Below, piece after piece: positions 24,670 through 33,103 of a stretch of 43,516 bases of DNA (its first letter is position 1; every line of letters starts with the position of its first letter). The notes beneath the pieces were generated by a model. That model was not told where the DNA came from. It worked only from the letters and a program-made list of their open reading frames with translations, and ran no database searches. Position numbers and translations under genes: made by a program. Source of the DNA: an uncultured Burkholderiales bacterium (GTDB lineage: Bacteria > Pseudomonadota > Gammaproteobacteria > Burkholderiales > Burkholderiaceae_C); contig CALMQI010000418.1 in assembly GCA_937871935.1 (NCBI GenBank), positions 1-43,516 of the forward strand. Direction: 5' to 3'.

Positions 24670-27048
24670 TCAGCGACGGAACAGATCCAGGATACCCTTG
24701 CGCTCGTCCTCGGTCGGCGACTGCGGCGGCAACTGGTCTTCCATGCCGAGGCTGGTGACACCGGCACCGGGCCCGAACTCCGAGTACATCCAGTCACTAC
24801 CGTACAGCATCACGCCTTCCGGCGGCGGCATGGTCTGTACCGGCACGCCCTTCATGGCCTGCGCCATGTATTCGATCCATACGGGCAACGCGAGCCCGCC
24901 TCCTGTTTCGCGGTCGCCGAGCTTGCGTGGCGTGTCGTAGCCGATCCAGACCACCGCGACCAGACCGCGCTGGAAGCCGGCGAACCAAGCGTCCATCGAG
25001 TCGTTGGTCGTGCCCGTCTTGCCCGCGATGTCGGGGCGCCGCAGCGATTGGGCCTTGGCGGCCGTCCCGCTGCGTGTCACCTCCTGGAGTAACTGGTTCA
25101 TCATGAACGCGTTGCGCGCATCGATGGCGCGCATGGACTCATCAAGCGTCGGCTCCTGTGTCTGCTGCAGTACGCGGCCTGCGGAATCCGTCAGGCGCGT
25201 CACGAGCACGGGGTTGACGCGATAGCCGCCGTTGGCGAACACCCCATAGGCGCTTGCCATCTGCAATGGTGTGGCAGTACCCGCGCCGAGCGCCATGGTG
25301 AGAAACGCAGGATGCCGCTCGGCTTCGAAACCGAAGCGCGTGACCCAGTCCTGCGCAAAGGCCGGCCCGATCGATTGCAGGATGCGGATCGACACCATGT
25401 TCTTCGATTTCGCCAAGGCCTGTCGCAGCGGCATCGGCCCTTCGAACTTGCCGTCGTAGTTCTTCGGTTCCCAGGGCTGGCTGCCGGTGGCAATGGCGTC
25501 GAAGAACAGGGGAGCGTCGTTGACCACGGTCTGCGGCGTGAACCCCTTTTCCAAGGCTGCCGAGTAGATGAACGGCTTGAAGCTGCTGCCGGGCTGCCGC
25601 CAAGCCTGGGTGGCGTGGTTGAACTTGCTCTTTTCGAAGTCGAAGCCGCCGACCATCGTTTGAATGGCGCCACTGCTCGGGTTGAGCGACACGAAAGCGC
25701 CCTCCACTTCGGGCTGCTGGGTCAGCGTCCAGTCATTCTTCGGGCCGCGGACCAGTCGAACCACCGCGCCCGGGCGAATTCGCTTCTTCGCATCGGCGCG
25801 TGCGGACAATCCTGACGTCACCGGGCGCAGCCCTTCTCCGGTGATCGTGATCGCCTCACCTGACTGCAACACGGCGACCACCTTCTTCGGCGAGGCTTCC
25901 GTGACCACCGCGGCGAGCAGTTCGTCGTTGTCCGGGTGATCGGCCAACGCCTCTGCGATACGGACGTCCATTTCCTTGGGATCAGATGGCAGGTCGACGT
26001 AGGCTTCGGGACCGCGATAGACCTGTCGGCGTTCGTAGTCGAGCAAACCCCGGCGCAGGGCGCGGTAGGCCACCTCCTGCGCAGCCGCATTGACCGTCGT
26101 GTGAACCACGAACCCGCGCGAGTAGGTCTCGTCGCCGTATCGAGAGTAGATCAATTGCCGCACCGTCTCCGATACGTACTGGGCATGCAGCCGGTTGTCG
26201 GTGCTCGAGCGGTAGCGCAGGACCTGTTCTCGAGCAGTCTCGGCTTGTTCGGCAGTGATGTACCCGTTCTCCGTCATGCGGGCGATGATGTGCTGCTGTC
26301 GTGCCTTGGCCCGCCGCGGGTTGGCGATCGGGTTGTAGGCCGATGGCGCCTTTGGCAAGCCGGCCAGCATCGCAGCCTCGGCGATGCTCACCTCCTTGAG
26401 CGGTTTGCCGAAGTACACCTCGCTGGCCGCGGCAAAGCCGTAGGCCCGTTGGCCGAGATAGATCTGGTTCATGTAGACCTCGAGGATCTGCTCTTTGCTG
26501 AGCAGGCTCTCGATCTTCAGCGCGAGCAAGATCTCGTAGATCTTGCGAGTGAATGTCTTCTCGGTGGACAGGTAGAAGTTGCGAGCCAGCTGCATCGTGA
26601 TGGTCGACGCACCCTGGCTCTTGAACTCGCTCAGGCTTGCGATGCCCGCGCGTATGACGCCTTTGTAGTCGACACCGCCGTGCTCGTAGAAGTTGGCGTC
26701 CTCGATGGACAGCACCGCGTCCTTGAGCACCTTGGGCATCTGGCCGATGGGCATGAAGCTGCGGCGCTCTTCGCCGAACTCGGCCAACACCTGACCGTCG
26801 GCCGACAGGATGCGTAGCGGCAGCTTGGGGCGGTACTCGCTGAGGCCGTCGATGTCCGGGAGATTGGGGTACGCCACCGACAGCGCCACAGCCGCCAGAA
26901 CGACCACCGTGAACACCGCGGCGAATCCAAGCGCGATCGTCCAAGCGGTGATGCGCCCAGCCATCCGCGCCCAACCCGGCCAGTTCTTCATCGGGCCGTC
27001 CCTGCCATCGGCTTGAGGCCCTGGTTCAGGTCGCGAGCTGTCGTCCAT
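24670..27048 (-). CDS. mrcA: Penicillin-binding protein 1A (MrcA), bifunctional
   Basis: A 792-residue class A penicillin-binding protein making and cross-linking peptidoglycan. The membrane anchor spans about 32-58 (ITAWTIALGFAAVFTVVVLAAVALSV). The glycosyltransferase domain has catalytic E116 in SIEDANFYEHGG, QGASTITMQLARN and KEQILEVYMNQIYLG. An OB-like insert follows at ~300-440. The transpeptidase has SSFK (S488, K491), SKN and KTGTT (K677). All catalytic motifs are intact. The first ATG (27048) is used here; the ATG at 26991 (MKNWPGWARM) has a better upstream purine run and is a real alternative. It is divergent from pilM, a common arrangement in beta- and gammaproteobacteria. Confidence 0.95.
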   Translation of the reverse strand: MDDSSRPEPGPQADGRDGPMKNWPGWARMAGRITAWTIALGFAAVFTVVVLAAVALSVAYPNLPDIDGLSEYRPKLPLRILSADGQVLAEFGEERRSFMPIGQMPKVLKDAVLSIEDANFYEHGGVDYKGVIRAGIASLSEFKSQGASTITMQLARNFYLSTEKTFTRKIYEILLALKIESLLSKEQILEVYMNQIYLGQRAYGFAAASEVYFGKPLKEVSIAEAAMLAGLPKAPSAYNPIANPRRAKARQQHIIARMTENGYITAEQAETAREQVLRYRSSTDNRLHAQYVSETVRQLIYSRYGDETYSRGFVVHTTVNAAAQEVAYRALRRGLLDYERRQVYRGPEAYVDLPSDPKEMDVRIAEALADHPDNDELLAAVVTEASPKKVVAVLQSGEAITITGEGLRPVTSGLSARADAKKRIRPGAVVRLVRGPKNDWTLTQQPEVEGAFVSLNPSSGAIQTMVGGFDFEKSKFNHATQAWRQPGSSFKPFIYSAALEKGFTPQTVVNDAPLFFDAIATGSQPWEPKNYDGKFEGPMPLRQALAKSKNMVSIRILQSIGPAFAQDWVTRFGFEAERHPAFLTMALGAGTATPLQMASAYGVFANGGYRVNPVLVTRLTDSAGRVLQQTQEPTLDESMRAIDARNAFMMNQLLQEVTRSGTAAKAQSLRRPDIAGKTGTTNDSMDAWFAGFQRGLVAVVWIGYDTPRKLGDRETGGGLALPVWIEYMAQAMKGVPVQTMPPPEGVMLYGSDWMYSEFGPGAGVTSLGMEDQLPPQSPTEDERKGILDLFRR

Positions 27049-27060
27049 AGATTGCCAGTG

Positions 27061-27066
27061 ATTATA
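27061..27066 (-). promoter_or_regulatory. Perfect -10 hexamer upstream of mrcA
   Basis: TATAAT reads on the minus strand 12 nt before the first mrcA ATG, in the 283-bp mrcA-pilM gap. A matching -35 is not evident (CCACGT at 17-nt spacing). The rest of the gap holds AT-richer sequence near 27235-27295 that probably contains the pilM promoter, but I could not assign hexamers with confidence. No gene is visible in it. Confidence 0.4.
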
Positions 27067-27331
27067 GAAACCGGCCTCGTTCGACGTGGATTCGTCTCAA
27101 ACGGCGCGCAAGTGTGAACTGCTTCTCGGGCTCTTAGGTGTCGCGCCGGTTTCAACCTTGAAGGCTGTAATAGGGTTGATTCTCCCGGGCGTCGAGACGT
27201 CGGTGAATCACAACGAGCGAGACTGCCGCGGCGGGAATTTTTCTTTGGTGCACATAGGCTTTACTGCTAGCATTGAAGTAACTTATTAAGAGTTCAACCC
27301 GCTCCATTCTGCGTGTTGGGAGACCCATCCT

Positions 27332-28411
27332 GTGAGCTTTCTGGACCTGCTGCTAGGCCGCAAGCACCCGCCGATCATCGGTCTCGACATCAGTTCGTCG
27401 AGCGCCAAACTGGTCGAACTCGGACAGACCACCGGGGGCGAGTTCATTCTCGAGCGGTTTTCCTCCGAGCCCTTCGAGAAGGGCTGGATCACCGACGGCC
27501 AGATCGAGAAGTTCGACGAAGTCGCCGATGCCGTTCGTCGTGTGGTGCAGAAGAGCGGCACCCGCACCAAGCAGGTCGTCATGGCTATGCCGCAATCGGC
27601 CGTGATCACGAAGAAGATCATGCTGCCGGCGGGGTTGCGTGAAGAGGAGCTCGAGCTTCAGGTCGAGTCCGAGGCAAACCAGTACATCCCATTCTCGTTG
27701 GATGAGGTGAGCCTCGACTTCTGCGTCATCGGGCCGAGTGCCACCTCGGTTGGCGACGTCGAGGTACTGATCGCTGCGTCACGCAAGGATCGCGTGCAGG
27801 ACAGACAGGGCCTGGCCGAGGCGGCTGGCTTGAAGCCGGTGATCCTGGATATTGAATCGCACGCCTCTCGTCTGGCGATGAGCCGCGTGGTGTCTTCGCT
27901 GCCCAACGAAGGCAAGGACGCTCTCGTGGCACTGTTCGAGATCGGCGCCGATACGACGAGCCTGAAGGTACTGCGCGACGAGGAGATGCTCTACGACCGT
28001 GATCAGGCCTTTGGCGGTTCGCAACTGACCCAGTTGATCTCGAGACAGTACGGGTTCTCGTTCGAGGAAGCCGAGGCCAAGAAGCTTGCCGGCGATCTGC
28101 CGGAGGACTACGAAGCGTCCATTCTGGTCCCGTTCGTCGACAGTCTGTCGCAGGAGATCGGGCGCGCGCTGCAGTACTTCTTCACCAGCACACCGCATCA
28201 CAAGGTCCACTACGTGATGCTCTCCGGCGGTACTGCAACGCTGCCTGGCCTTAAGGACCGAGTCACCGAGTTGACCGGCTTCGCGTCCATGGTGGTCAAT
28301 CCGTTCGACAACATGCGTCTGGGCTCGGGCATCCGCGAGACAAAGATGCGGCGTGAGGCCGCGTCGTATCTGACGGCGTGCGGACTGGCGATGCGGAGGT
28401 TTGTCCAGTGA
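27332..28411 (+). CDS. pilM: Type IV pilus assembly ATPase-like protein PilM
   Basis: A 359-residue actin-fold protein starting at the GTG at 27332 (SFLDLLLGRKHPPIIGLDISSSS). The motif GLDISSSSAKLVEL is the phosphate-1 site. VVMAMPQSAVITKKI, FEIGADTTSLKVLRD (phosphate 2) and VMLSGGTATLPGL (adenosine motif) follow. PilM sits on the cytoplasmic face and binds the N-terminal tail of PilN to build the alignment complex of the pilus. It is first in pilMNOPQ, and its stop overlaps the pilN start as GTGA. Confidence 0.95.
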   Translation: MSFLDLLLGRKHPPIIGLDISSSSAKLVELGQTTGGEFILERFSSEPFEKGWITDGQIEKFDEVADAVRRVVQKSGTRTKQVVMAMPQSAVITKKIMLPAGLREEELELQVESEANQYIPFSLDEVSLDFCVIGPSATSVGDVEVLIAASRKDRVQDRQGLAEAAGLKPVILDIESHASRLAMSRVVSSLPNEGKDALVALFEIGADTTSLKVLRDEEMLYDRDQAFGGSQLTQLISRQYGFSFEEAEAKKLAGDLPEDYEASILVPFVDSLSQEIGRALQYFFTSTPHHKVHYVMLSGGTATLPGLKDRVTELTGFASMVVNPFDNMRLGSGIRETKMRREAASYLTACGLAMRRFVQ

Positions 28412-29022
28412 TTCTGATCAACCTGCTCCCGCACCGCGAAGAGAAGCGCCGCGCGAGAAAGCGCTCGTTCTTCATCGGCGTCGGTGTCGCTGCCATTGCT
28501 GGCTTGGTCGTGGTGGGTGTCTGGTACAGCGTGCTGCAACAGCTGACCGCTGCGCAGCAGGCGCGCAATACCTTCCTGAAGACCGAGATCACCAAGCTCG
28601 AAACGCAGATCAAGGACATCGCGAACCTGCGTGCCGAGATCGAGGCCCTCAAGGCGCGCCAGAAGGCCGTCGAGGATCTGCAGACCAATCGCAACGTGCC
28701 GGTCTACTTGCTCGATGAACTGGTCAAGCAGACGCCTGAAGGAATCTACCTGACCACGATCCGGCAGAACGACCGTGTGGTGACGCTGACCGGAATCGCC
28801 CAAACGAATGAGCGCGTGTCGGAGTTCCTTCGCAACGCCCAATACAACTCCAAGTGGCTGGAGCGGCCCGAACTGGTCGAGATCAAGGCAGTCAGCGTCA
28901 CGACCGCGAACCGTGAACAGCGGCGGTTGTTCGACTTCTCCATGCGGGTCACCCTGAAGCGGCCTGCTGCCCCTTCACCCGCGCCCGCGGCGAGTGTGCC
29001 GGTCGTGGCGAAAGCTGGTTGA
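28408..29022 (+). CDS. pilN: Type IV pilus assembly protein PilN
   Basis: A 204-residue inner-membrane protein starting at the GTG at 28408. The start is ILINLLPHREEKRRARKR, the conserved PilN tail (INLLP) that docks into PilM. One membrane helix spans about 22-43, then come a coiled-coil stretch (~45-90) and a periplasmic ferredoxin-like domain with LDELVKQTPEGIYLTTI. The C-terminal tail is Ala/Pro-rich. It forms a heterodimer with PilO. Confidence 0.94.
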   Translation: MILINLLPHREEKRRARKRSFFIGVGVAAIAGLVVVGVWYSVLQQLTAAQQARNTFLKTEITKLETQIKDIANLRAEIEALKARQKAVEDLQTNRNVPVYLLDELVKQTPEGIYLTTIRQNDRVVTLTGIAQTNERVSEFLRNAQYNSKWLERPELVEIKAVSVTTANREQRRLFDFSMRVTLKRPAAPSPAPAASVPVVAKAG

Positions 29023-29030
29023 GGACAGCC

Positions 29031-29720
29031 ATGGCCAGTAAATCGCGTCAGATGAATTTCGACGTCACCACGCTGCTGGATCACGCGGCATCGCAGTTCC
29101 GTGGGCTCAATCCCAAGGAGCCCGGTCAATGGCCTGCGCTTCCCAAGGCGGCGGCTTGGCTCGGCGCGGCGGCTGTCGTGGTCGTACTGGGTTGGTTCGG
29201 TCTGTTGACGACCGCTGCGGACGAACTGCAGGGCGAGCGGGATCGGGAGCCTGCGCTGAAGACTGACTATCGAGCCAAGCTGGGTCAGGCGGTCAATCTG
29301 ACCGAACTGCGCAAGCAGAAGCTCCAAGTGCAGGAGTACGTGACCCAACTCGAGAAGCAGCTTCCCGGCAAGGCCGAAATGGACGCGCTGCTGTCCGATA
29401 TCAACCAAGCCGGTCTCGGGCGCGGCCTGCAGTTCGAGCTCTTCCGCCCCGGGCAGGTCGAGGTCAAGGAGTACTACGCCGAGTTGCCGATCGCCATCCG
29501 CATCAGCGGTCGCTATCACGACATCGGCGCGTTCGCCGCCGACATCGCCAACCTCTCGCGCATCGTGACCCTGCACAACCTGAACGTGTTGGTGGTGCCG
29601 CGCGACACGAGCGGCAACCTTGCGATGGATGCGACCGCCAGAACCTATCGCTATCTCGATGCGACAGAGGTCGATGCCCAGCGGAAGTCACAGGCCGCCA
29701 AGGCGAAGGCCAAGAAATGA
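29031..29720 (+). CDS. pilO: Type IV pilus assembly protein PilO
   Basis: A 229-residue inner-membrane partner of PilN. The start is the ATG at 29031 (MASKSRQMNFDVTTLLD), with GAGGA upstream; a TTG at 29019 is less likely. One membrane helix spans about 43-62 (LGAAAVVVVLGWFGLLTTAA), then come a coiled coil with TELRKQKLQVQEYVTQLEKQLPG and the family motif LLSDINQAGLGRGLQFELFRPG. After ELPIAIRISGRYHDIGAFAADIANL there is a Lys-rich tail. The stop overlaps the pilP start as ATGA. Confidence 0.95.
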   Translation: MASKSRQMNFDVTTLLDHAASQFRGLNPKEPGQWPALPKAAAWLGAAAVVVVLGWFGLLTTAADELQGERDREPALKTDYRAKLGQAVNLTELRKQKLQVQEYVTQLEKQLPGKAEMDALLSDINQAGLGRGLQFELFRPGQVEVKEYYAELPIAIRISGRYHDIGAFAADIANLSRIVTLHNLNVLVVPRDTSGNLAMDATARTYRYLDATEVDAQRKSQAAKAKAKK

Positions 29721-30253
29721 TGCGAGTCCATCCCCTATCGATCTTGACGGCGGCGATCACCGCCTTGCTGGTCGGGTGCACGGCCGACACAGACGAACTG
29801 CAAGGCTGGATGGATCAGCAACGGCGGGAAGTCAAGCCGAACATCACGCCGTTGATCGCGCCGAGGAAGTTCGATCCGGCTCCGTATTCGAGCGCACAGG
29901 CCGTGGAGCCATTCAGTGCGCAGAAGCTGTCCGTCGCCCTCAAGCAGGAGGCTCGCCAACCGAATTCGCTGCTGGCCGCCGAACTGAACCGACGCAAGGA
30001 ACCGTTGGAGTTCTTCACGCTGGACGGCATGGCCATGGTGGGAAGTGTCACCAAACAGGGTCGGCCGTTTGCGCTGCTTAGGGTCGACAACCTGCTGTAT
30101 CAGGTAAAGATCGGCGACTACCTGGGACAGAACTACGGCAAGATCACCAAGATCACCGAAACCGAGATTGCGCTGCGGGAGATCGTTCAGGACGCGGCGG
30201 GCGAATGGATCGAGCGGCCCAGCTCGCTGCAGCTCCAGGAGAAGGCGCGATGA
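29717..30253 (+). CDS. pilP: Type IV pilus lipoprotein PilP
   Basis: A 178-residue inner-membrane lipoprotein with signal LSILTAAITALLVGC, the lipidated Cys being residue 21. The disordered linker with FDPAPYSSAQAVEPFS is the segment that binds PilN-PilO. The C-terminal beta-sandwich has KEPLEFFTLDGMAMVGSV, LLRVDNLLYQVKIGDYLGQNYGKI and the ending EWIERPSSLQLQ. PilP bridges the inner-membrane complex to the PilQ secretin. Both ends overlap neighbouring genes. Confidence 0.95.
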   Translation: MMRVHPLSILTAAITALLVGCTADTDELQGWMDQQRREVKPNITPLIAPRKFDPAPYSSAQAVEPFSAQKLSVALKQEARQPNSLLAAELNRRKEPLEFFTLDGMAMVGSVTKQGRPFALLRVDNLLYQVKIGDYLGQNYGKITKITETEIALREIVQDAAGEWIERPSSLQLQEKAR

Positions 30254-32403
30254 ATCAGAAGCAGGAGAAACCCAACATGCTGAAGTGGCGCGTCCGGACA
30301 GCCGCGTTCTTGCTGAGCGTGGCCGCGCCATTGCTCGGCTGGGCCCAGAACACGGTGCAGGCGATCACGAGTTCGCAACAGGCCGGCAGCGAAGTCGTGC
30401 GCATCGAGTTTGCGGAAGCGCTGACCGCGGTGCCGAACGGCTTTACCGTGCAGGCGCCGCCGCGCGTGGCGATCGACTTGCCTGGTGTGGGCAACGGCCT
30501 GGGTCGCTCGACGGTCGACATCAATCAGGGCAATCTTCGCTCGGTCAGCGTGGCGCAGGCCGGCGACCGGACGCGCCTGGTCTTCAACCTGAAGCAGGCC
30601 AGCAACTATCGCGCTGAATTGCAGGGCAAGGCTCTCCTGGTGATCCTCGAGGGATCGTCGGGCGCCAATGCCGCAACTGCGAGCACCGGAGAGCCGGTGC
30701 AGTTTGCGGCGAGCCAGAACCGCGATCAGCTGCCGCTGCGCGAGGTCGACTTCCGTCGCGGTCCCGATGGGGCAGGGCGCATCGTTGTCGGGCTCGCAAG
30801 TACGCAGGTCGGCGTCGACATTCGCCAGCAGGGGCAAAGTCTGATCGTCGAGTTCCTGCGCTCGACCTTGCCGGATGCACTGCGTCGGCGCCTGGATGTG
30901 ACCGACTTCGGCACCCCCGTGCAGTCGGTTGCCGCGTTCCAGACCGGTGATCGTGTTCGATTGGTGGTGGAGCCGCGTGGCTCCTGGGAACACAGCGCGT
31001 ACCAGACTGACAACCAGTTCGTGCTCGAAGTCCGGCCGATGAAGATCGACCCGAACAAGCTGACCCAAGGTCCGGGCTACTCCGGCGAGAAGCTGTCGTT
31101 GAACTTCCAGAACATCGAGGTGCGCGCGCTGCTGCAGGTGATCGCCGACTTCACCAACTTCAATGTGGTGACCAGCGATACCGTGACGGGCAGCGTGACC
31201 CTTCGATTGAAGGACGTGCCGTGGGACCAGGCGCTCGACATCATCATGCAGAGCAAGGGCCTCGGCGTGCGCAAGTCGGGCAACGTGCTCTGGATCGCGC
31301 CCAAGGATGAGCTGGCCGCCAAGGAGCAGCTGGAGTTGGAGTCGCGCAAGAAGATCACCGATCTCGAGCCGGTGCGCACGCAGTCGTTCCAGCTGAACTA
31401 CACAAAGTCCGAAGAAGTGGCCAAGGGCCTAACAGGAACCTCTCAAGGCTCCAGCGGCGGTGCCGCGTCGCGCATCCTGTCTCCGCGCGGCAGCGTCATC
31501 AGCGAGTCGCGTACGAATCAGCTGTTCGTCACCGATATTCCTTCGAAGCTGGAGGAGATCCAGGCGTTGATCTCGAAGATCGACATTCCTGTCAGACAGG
31601 TGCTGATCGAGGCTCGCATCGTCGAGGCCGACGACAAGTTCGGGCGTGCACTGGGTGCCAAGCTGGGCGCGCTCGACAACGGCGCCGGTAGTTTCAGCCT
31701 TGGTGGCAACAATCGTGTGGGCTTCGGTGGCAACTACCTGGGTGTTGGCGAGTCGACGGGCCAGGCTGCGATCACCGGCGGTAGCTACATTCCGAACACC
31801 CAATTCGTTAACCTGCCGGCAAATGCCAGCGCGTTGGGCGGCGCAGCTCCAGCGTCGTTCGCTCTTTCGCTGTTCAGCTCTGCGTCGCAGCGGTTCCTGA
31901 ACCTCGAGCTGTCTGCGCTGGAGGCCGACGGCAAGGGCAAGATCATCTCGAGTCCGCGCGTCATCACGGCGGACCAGGTGAAGGCGCTGATCGAGCAGGG
32001 TGAGGAGTTGCCTTACCAGGTCGCCACCTCCAGCGGTGCGACGTCGATCCAGTTCCGCAAGGCGAACCTGAAGCTCGAAGTCACCCCGCAGATCACGCCG
32101 GAAGGCAACGTGATCCTGGACGTGGACGTCAACAAGGACAGCGTCGGCCGCAATACGTCGGCCGGCTTCGCGATCGACACCAAGCACGTCAAAACCCAGG
32201 TGCTGGTCGAGAACGGCGGCACGGTGGTGATTGGCGGCATCTTCACGCAGAACGAGCGCGACGAGGTGAACAAGGTGCCCTTGCTGGGTGACGTGCCTGT
32301 GCTGGGATATCTGTTCAAGAACACGGTGCGCACGGCCAACAAGACCGAGCTGCTCGTGTTCCTGACACCCAAGATCGTGACCGACCGTACGGCCGCGCGC
32401 TGA
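30250..32403 (+). CDS. pilQ: Type IV pilus outer-membrane secretin PilQ
   Basis: A 717-residue secretin through which the pilus exits. The signal peptide core AAFLLSVAAPLLGWAQ follows a basic segment. Two AMIN domains lie at about 35-110 and 150-255 (peptidoglycan/septal targeting). The STN/N0 domain (LSLNFQNIEVRALLQVIADFTN), an N1 module and the secretin domain follow, the last with RQVLIEARIVEADDKFGR, VITADQVKALIEQGEELPY and VPLLGDVPVLGYLFKN. Two starts are equally good: the ATG at 30250, overlapping the pilP stop, and the ATG at 30277. Each has AGGAG at correct spacing. I use the first. Confidence 0.95.
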   Translation: MNQKQEKPNMLKWRVRTAAFLLSVAAPLLGWAQNTVQAITSSQQAGSEVVRIEFAEALTAVPNGFTVQAPPRVAIDLPGVGNGLGRSTVDINQGNLRSVSVAQAGDRTRLVFNLKQASNYRAELQGKALLVILEGSSGANAATASTGEPVQFAASQNRDQLPLREVDFRRGPDGAGRIVVGLASTQVGVDIRQQGQSLIVEFLRSTLPDALRRRLDVTDFGTPVQSVAAFQTGDRVRLVVEPRGSWEHSAYQTDNQFVLEVRPMKIDPNKLTQGPGYSGEKLSLNFQNIEVRALLQVIADFTNFNVVTSDTVTGSVTLRLKDVPWDQALDIIMQSKGLGVRKSGNVLWIAPKDELAAKEQLELESRKKITDLEPVRTQSFQLNYTKSEEVAKGLTGTSQGSSGGAASRILSPRGSVISESRTNQLFVTDIPSKLEEIQALISKIDIPVRQVLIEARIVEADDKFGRALGAKLGALDNGAGSFSLGGNNRVGFGGNYLGVGESTGQAAITGGSYIPNTQFVNLPANASALGGAAPASFALSLFSSASQRFLNLELSALEADGKGKIISSPRVITADQVKALIEQGEELPYQVATSSGATSIQFRKANLKLEVTPQITPEGNVILDVDVNKDSVGRNTSAGFAIDTKHVKTQVLVENGGTVVIGGIFTQNERDEVNKVPLLGDVPVLGYLFKNTVRTANKTELLVFLTPKIVTDRTAAR

Positions 32404-32469
32404 CCCAACCCGCGGCGCTTCGGAACGGCACCACCAGGAAGCCCGCGCAAGGAACTCCGGCCGATCCAG

Positions 32470-33036
32470 GTGCCTATCGTCACGTTGGTTGGCATGCCCG
32501 GCAGTGGCAAGTCCACGGTCGGGCGTCAGCTTGCGCGGCGCTTGGATTGGCCCTTTGTCGACACCGACGTCGAAATCGAGCGACGTCTCGGCTGCTCGAT
32601 TCGCAGCTACTTCGAGCAGCACGGCGAACCGGCCTTTCGCGAAGTCGAGCAGGCTGCGCTGGCCGAACTGATCGAGGCGCCGACACGCGTTCTGGCCACC
32701 GGCGGTGGAATCGTCGTGCGGGAGGCGAATCGAATTCTGCTGGCGGCCCGCACCCACGTGGTCTACCTGCGATCGACGCCCGAAGAACTGTTTCGCCGGC
32801 TGCGCCATGACACGCACAGGCCACTCCTGCAAGTGGCCGATCCAGTACGGCGATTGCGCGACCTGTATCGCGAGCGGGATCCGCTCTATCGGTCTGCAGC
32901 GCAATTCGTAATCGAGACCGGCCGTCCGACCGTGAAGATGCTGGTCGGCACGATCCTCATGCAACTGGAGCTGGCCGGATTGGTCGATCCTGGGCACGTG
33001 CCTTCACCCGTTGGCGCGCTGCCCAGGCCGCCTTGA
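32470..33036 (+). CDS. aroK: Shikimate kinase (AroK)
   Basis: A 188-residue P-loop kinase that phosphorylates shikimate with ATP. It starts at the GTG at 32470. Walker A is GMPGSGKST (8-16). The shikimate-binding DTDVEIERR motif with the essential Asp pair follows, then the SYFEQHGEPAFREVEQ lid-side helix. GGGIV (Walker B equivalent) and the lid segment RHDTHRPLL with its arginine complete the set. The position directly after pilQ and before aroB is the standard one in beta- and gammaproteobacteria. Confidence 0.95.
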   Translation: MPIVTLVGMPGSGKSTVGRQLARRLDWPFVDTDVEIERRLGCSIRSYFEQHGEPAFREVEQAALAELIEAPTRVLATGGGIVVREANRILLAARTHVVYLRSTPEELFRRLRHDTHRPLLQVADPVRRLRDLYRERDPLYRSAAQFVIETGRPTVKMLVGTILMQLELAGLVDPGHVPSPVGALPRPP

Positions 33037-33089
33037 ACAGCCAGTCTGCTGCAGTGCCGCTTGCGTGCGGGCCAGCGGATCGGGGCGTC

Positions 33090-33095
33090 TACACT
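33090..33095 (+). promoter_or_regulatory. Candidate -10 element for a leaderless aroB message
   Basis: TACACT lies 8 nt before the aroB ATG in the 67-bp aroK-aroB gap, and no ribosome site is present. The sequence between it and the ATG resembles the one in front of cobT. No -35 was found at good spacing, so confidence is low. Confidence 0.35.
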
Positions 33096-33103
33096 AGTCG
33101 CCC

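Noticed and set aside
31429-32997. A 522-codon frame antisense to pilQ and aroK
   Set aside because: It is a shadow of two well-conserved genes; no ribosome site and no family motifs.
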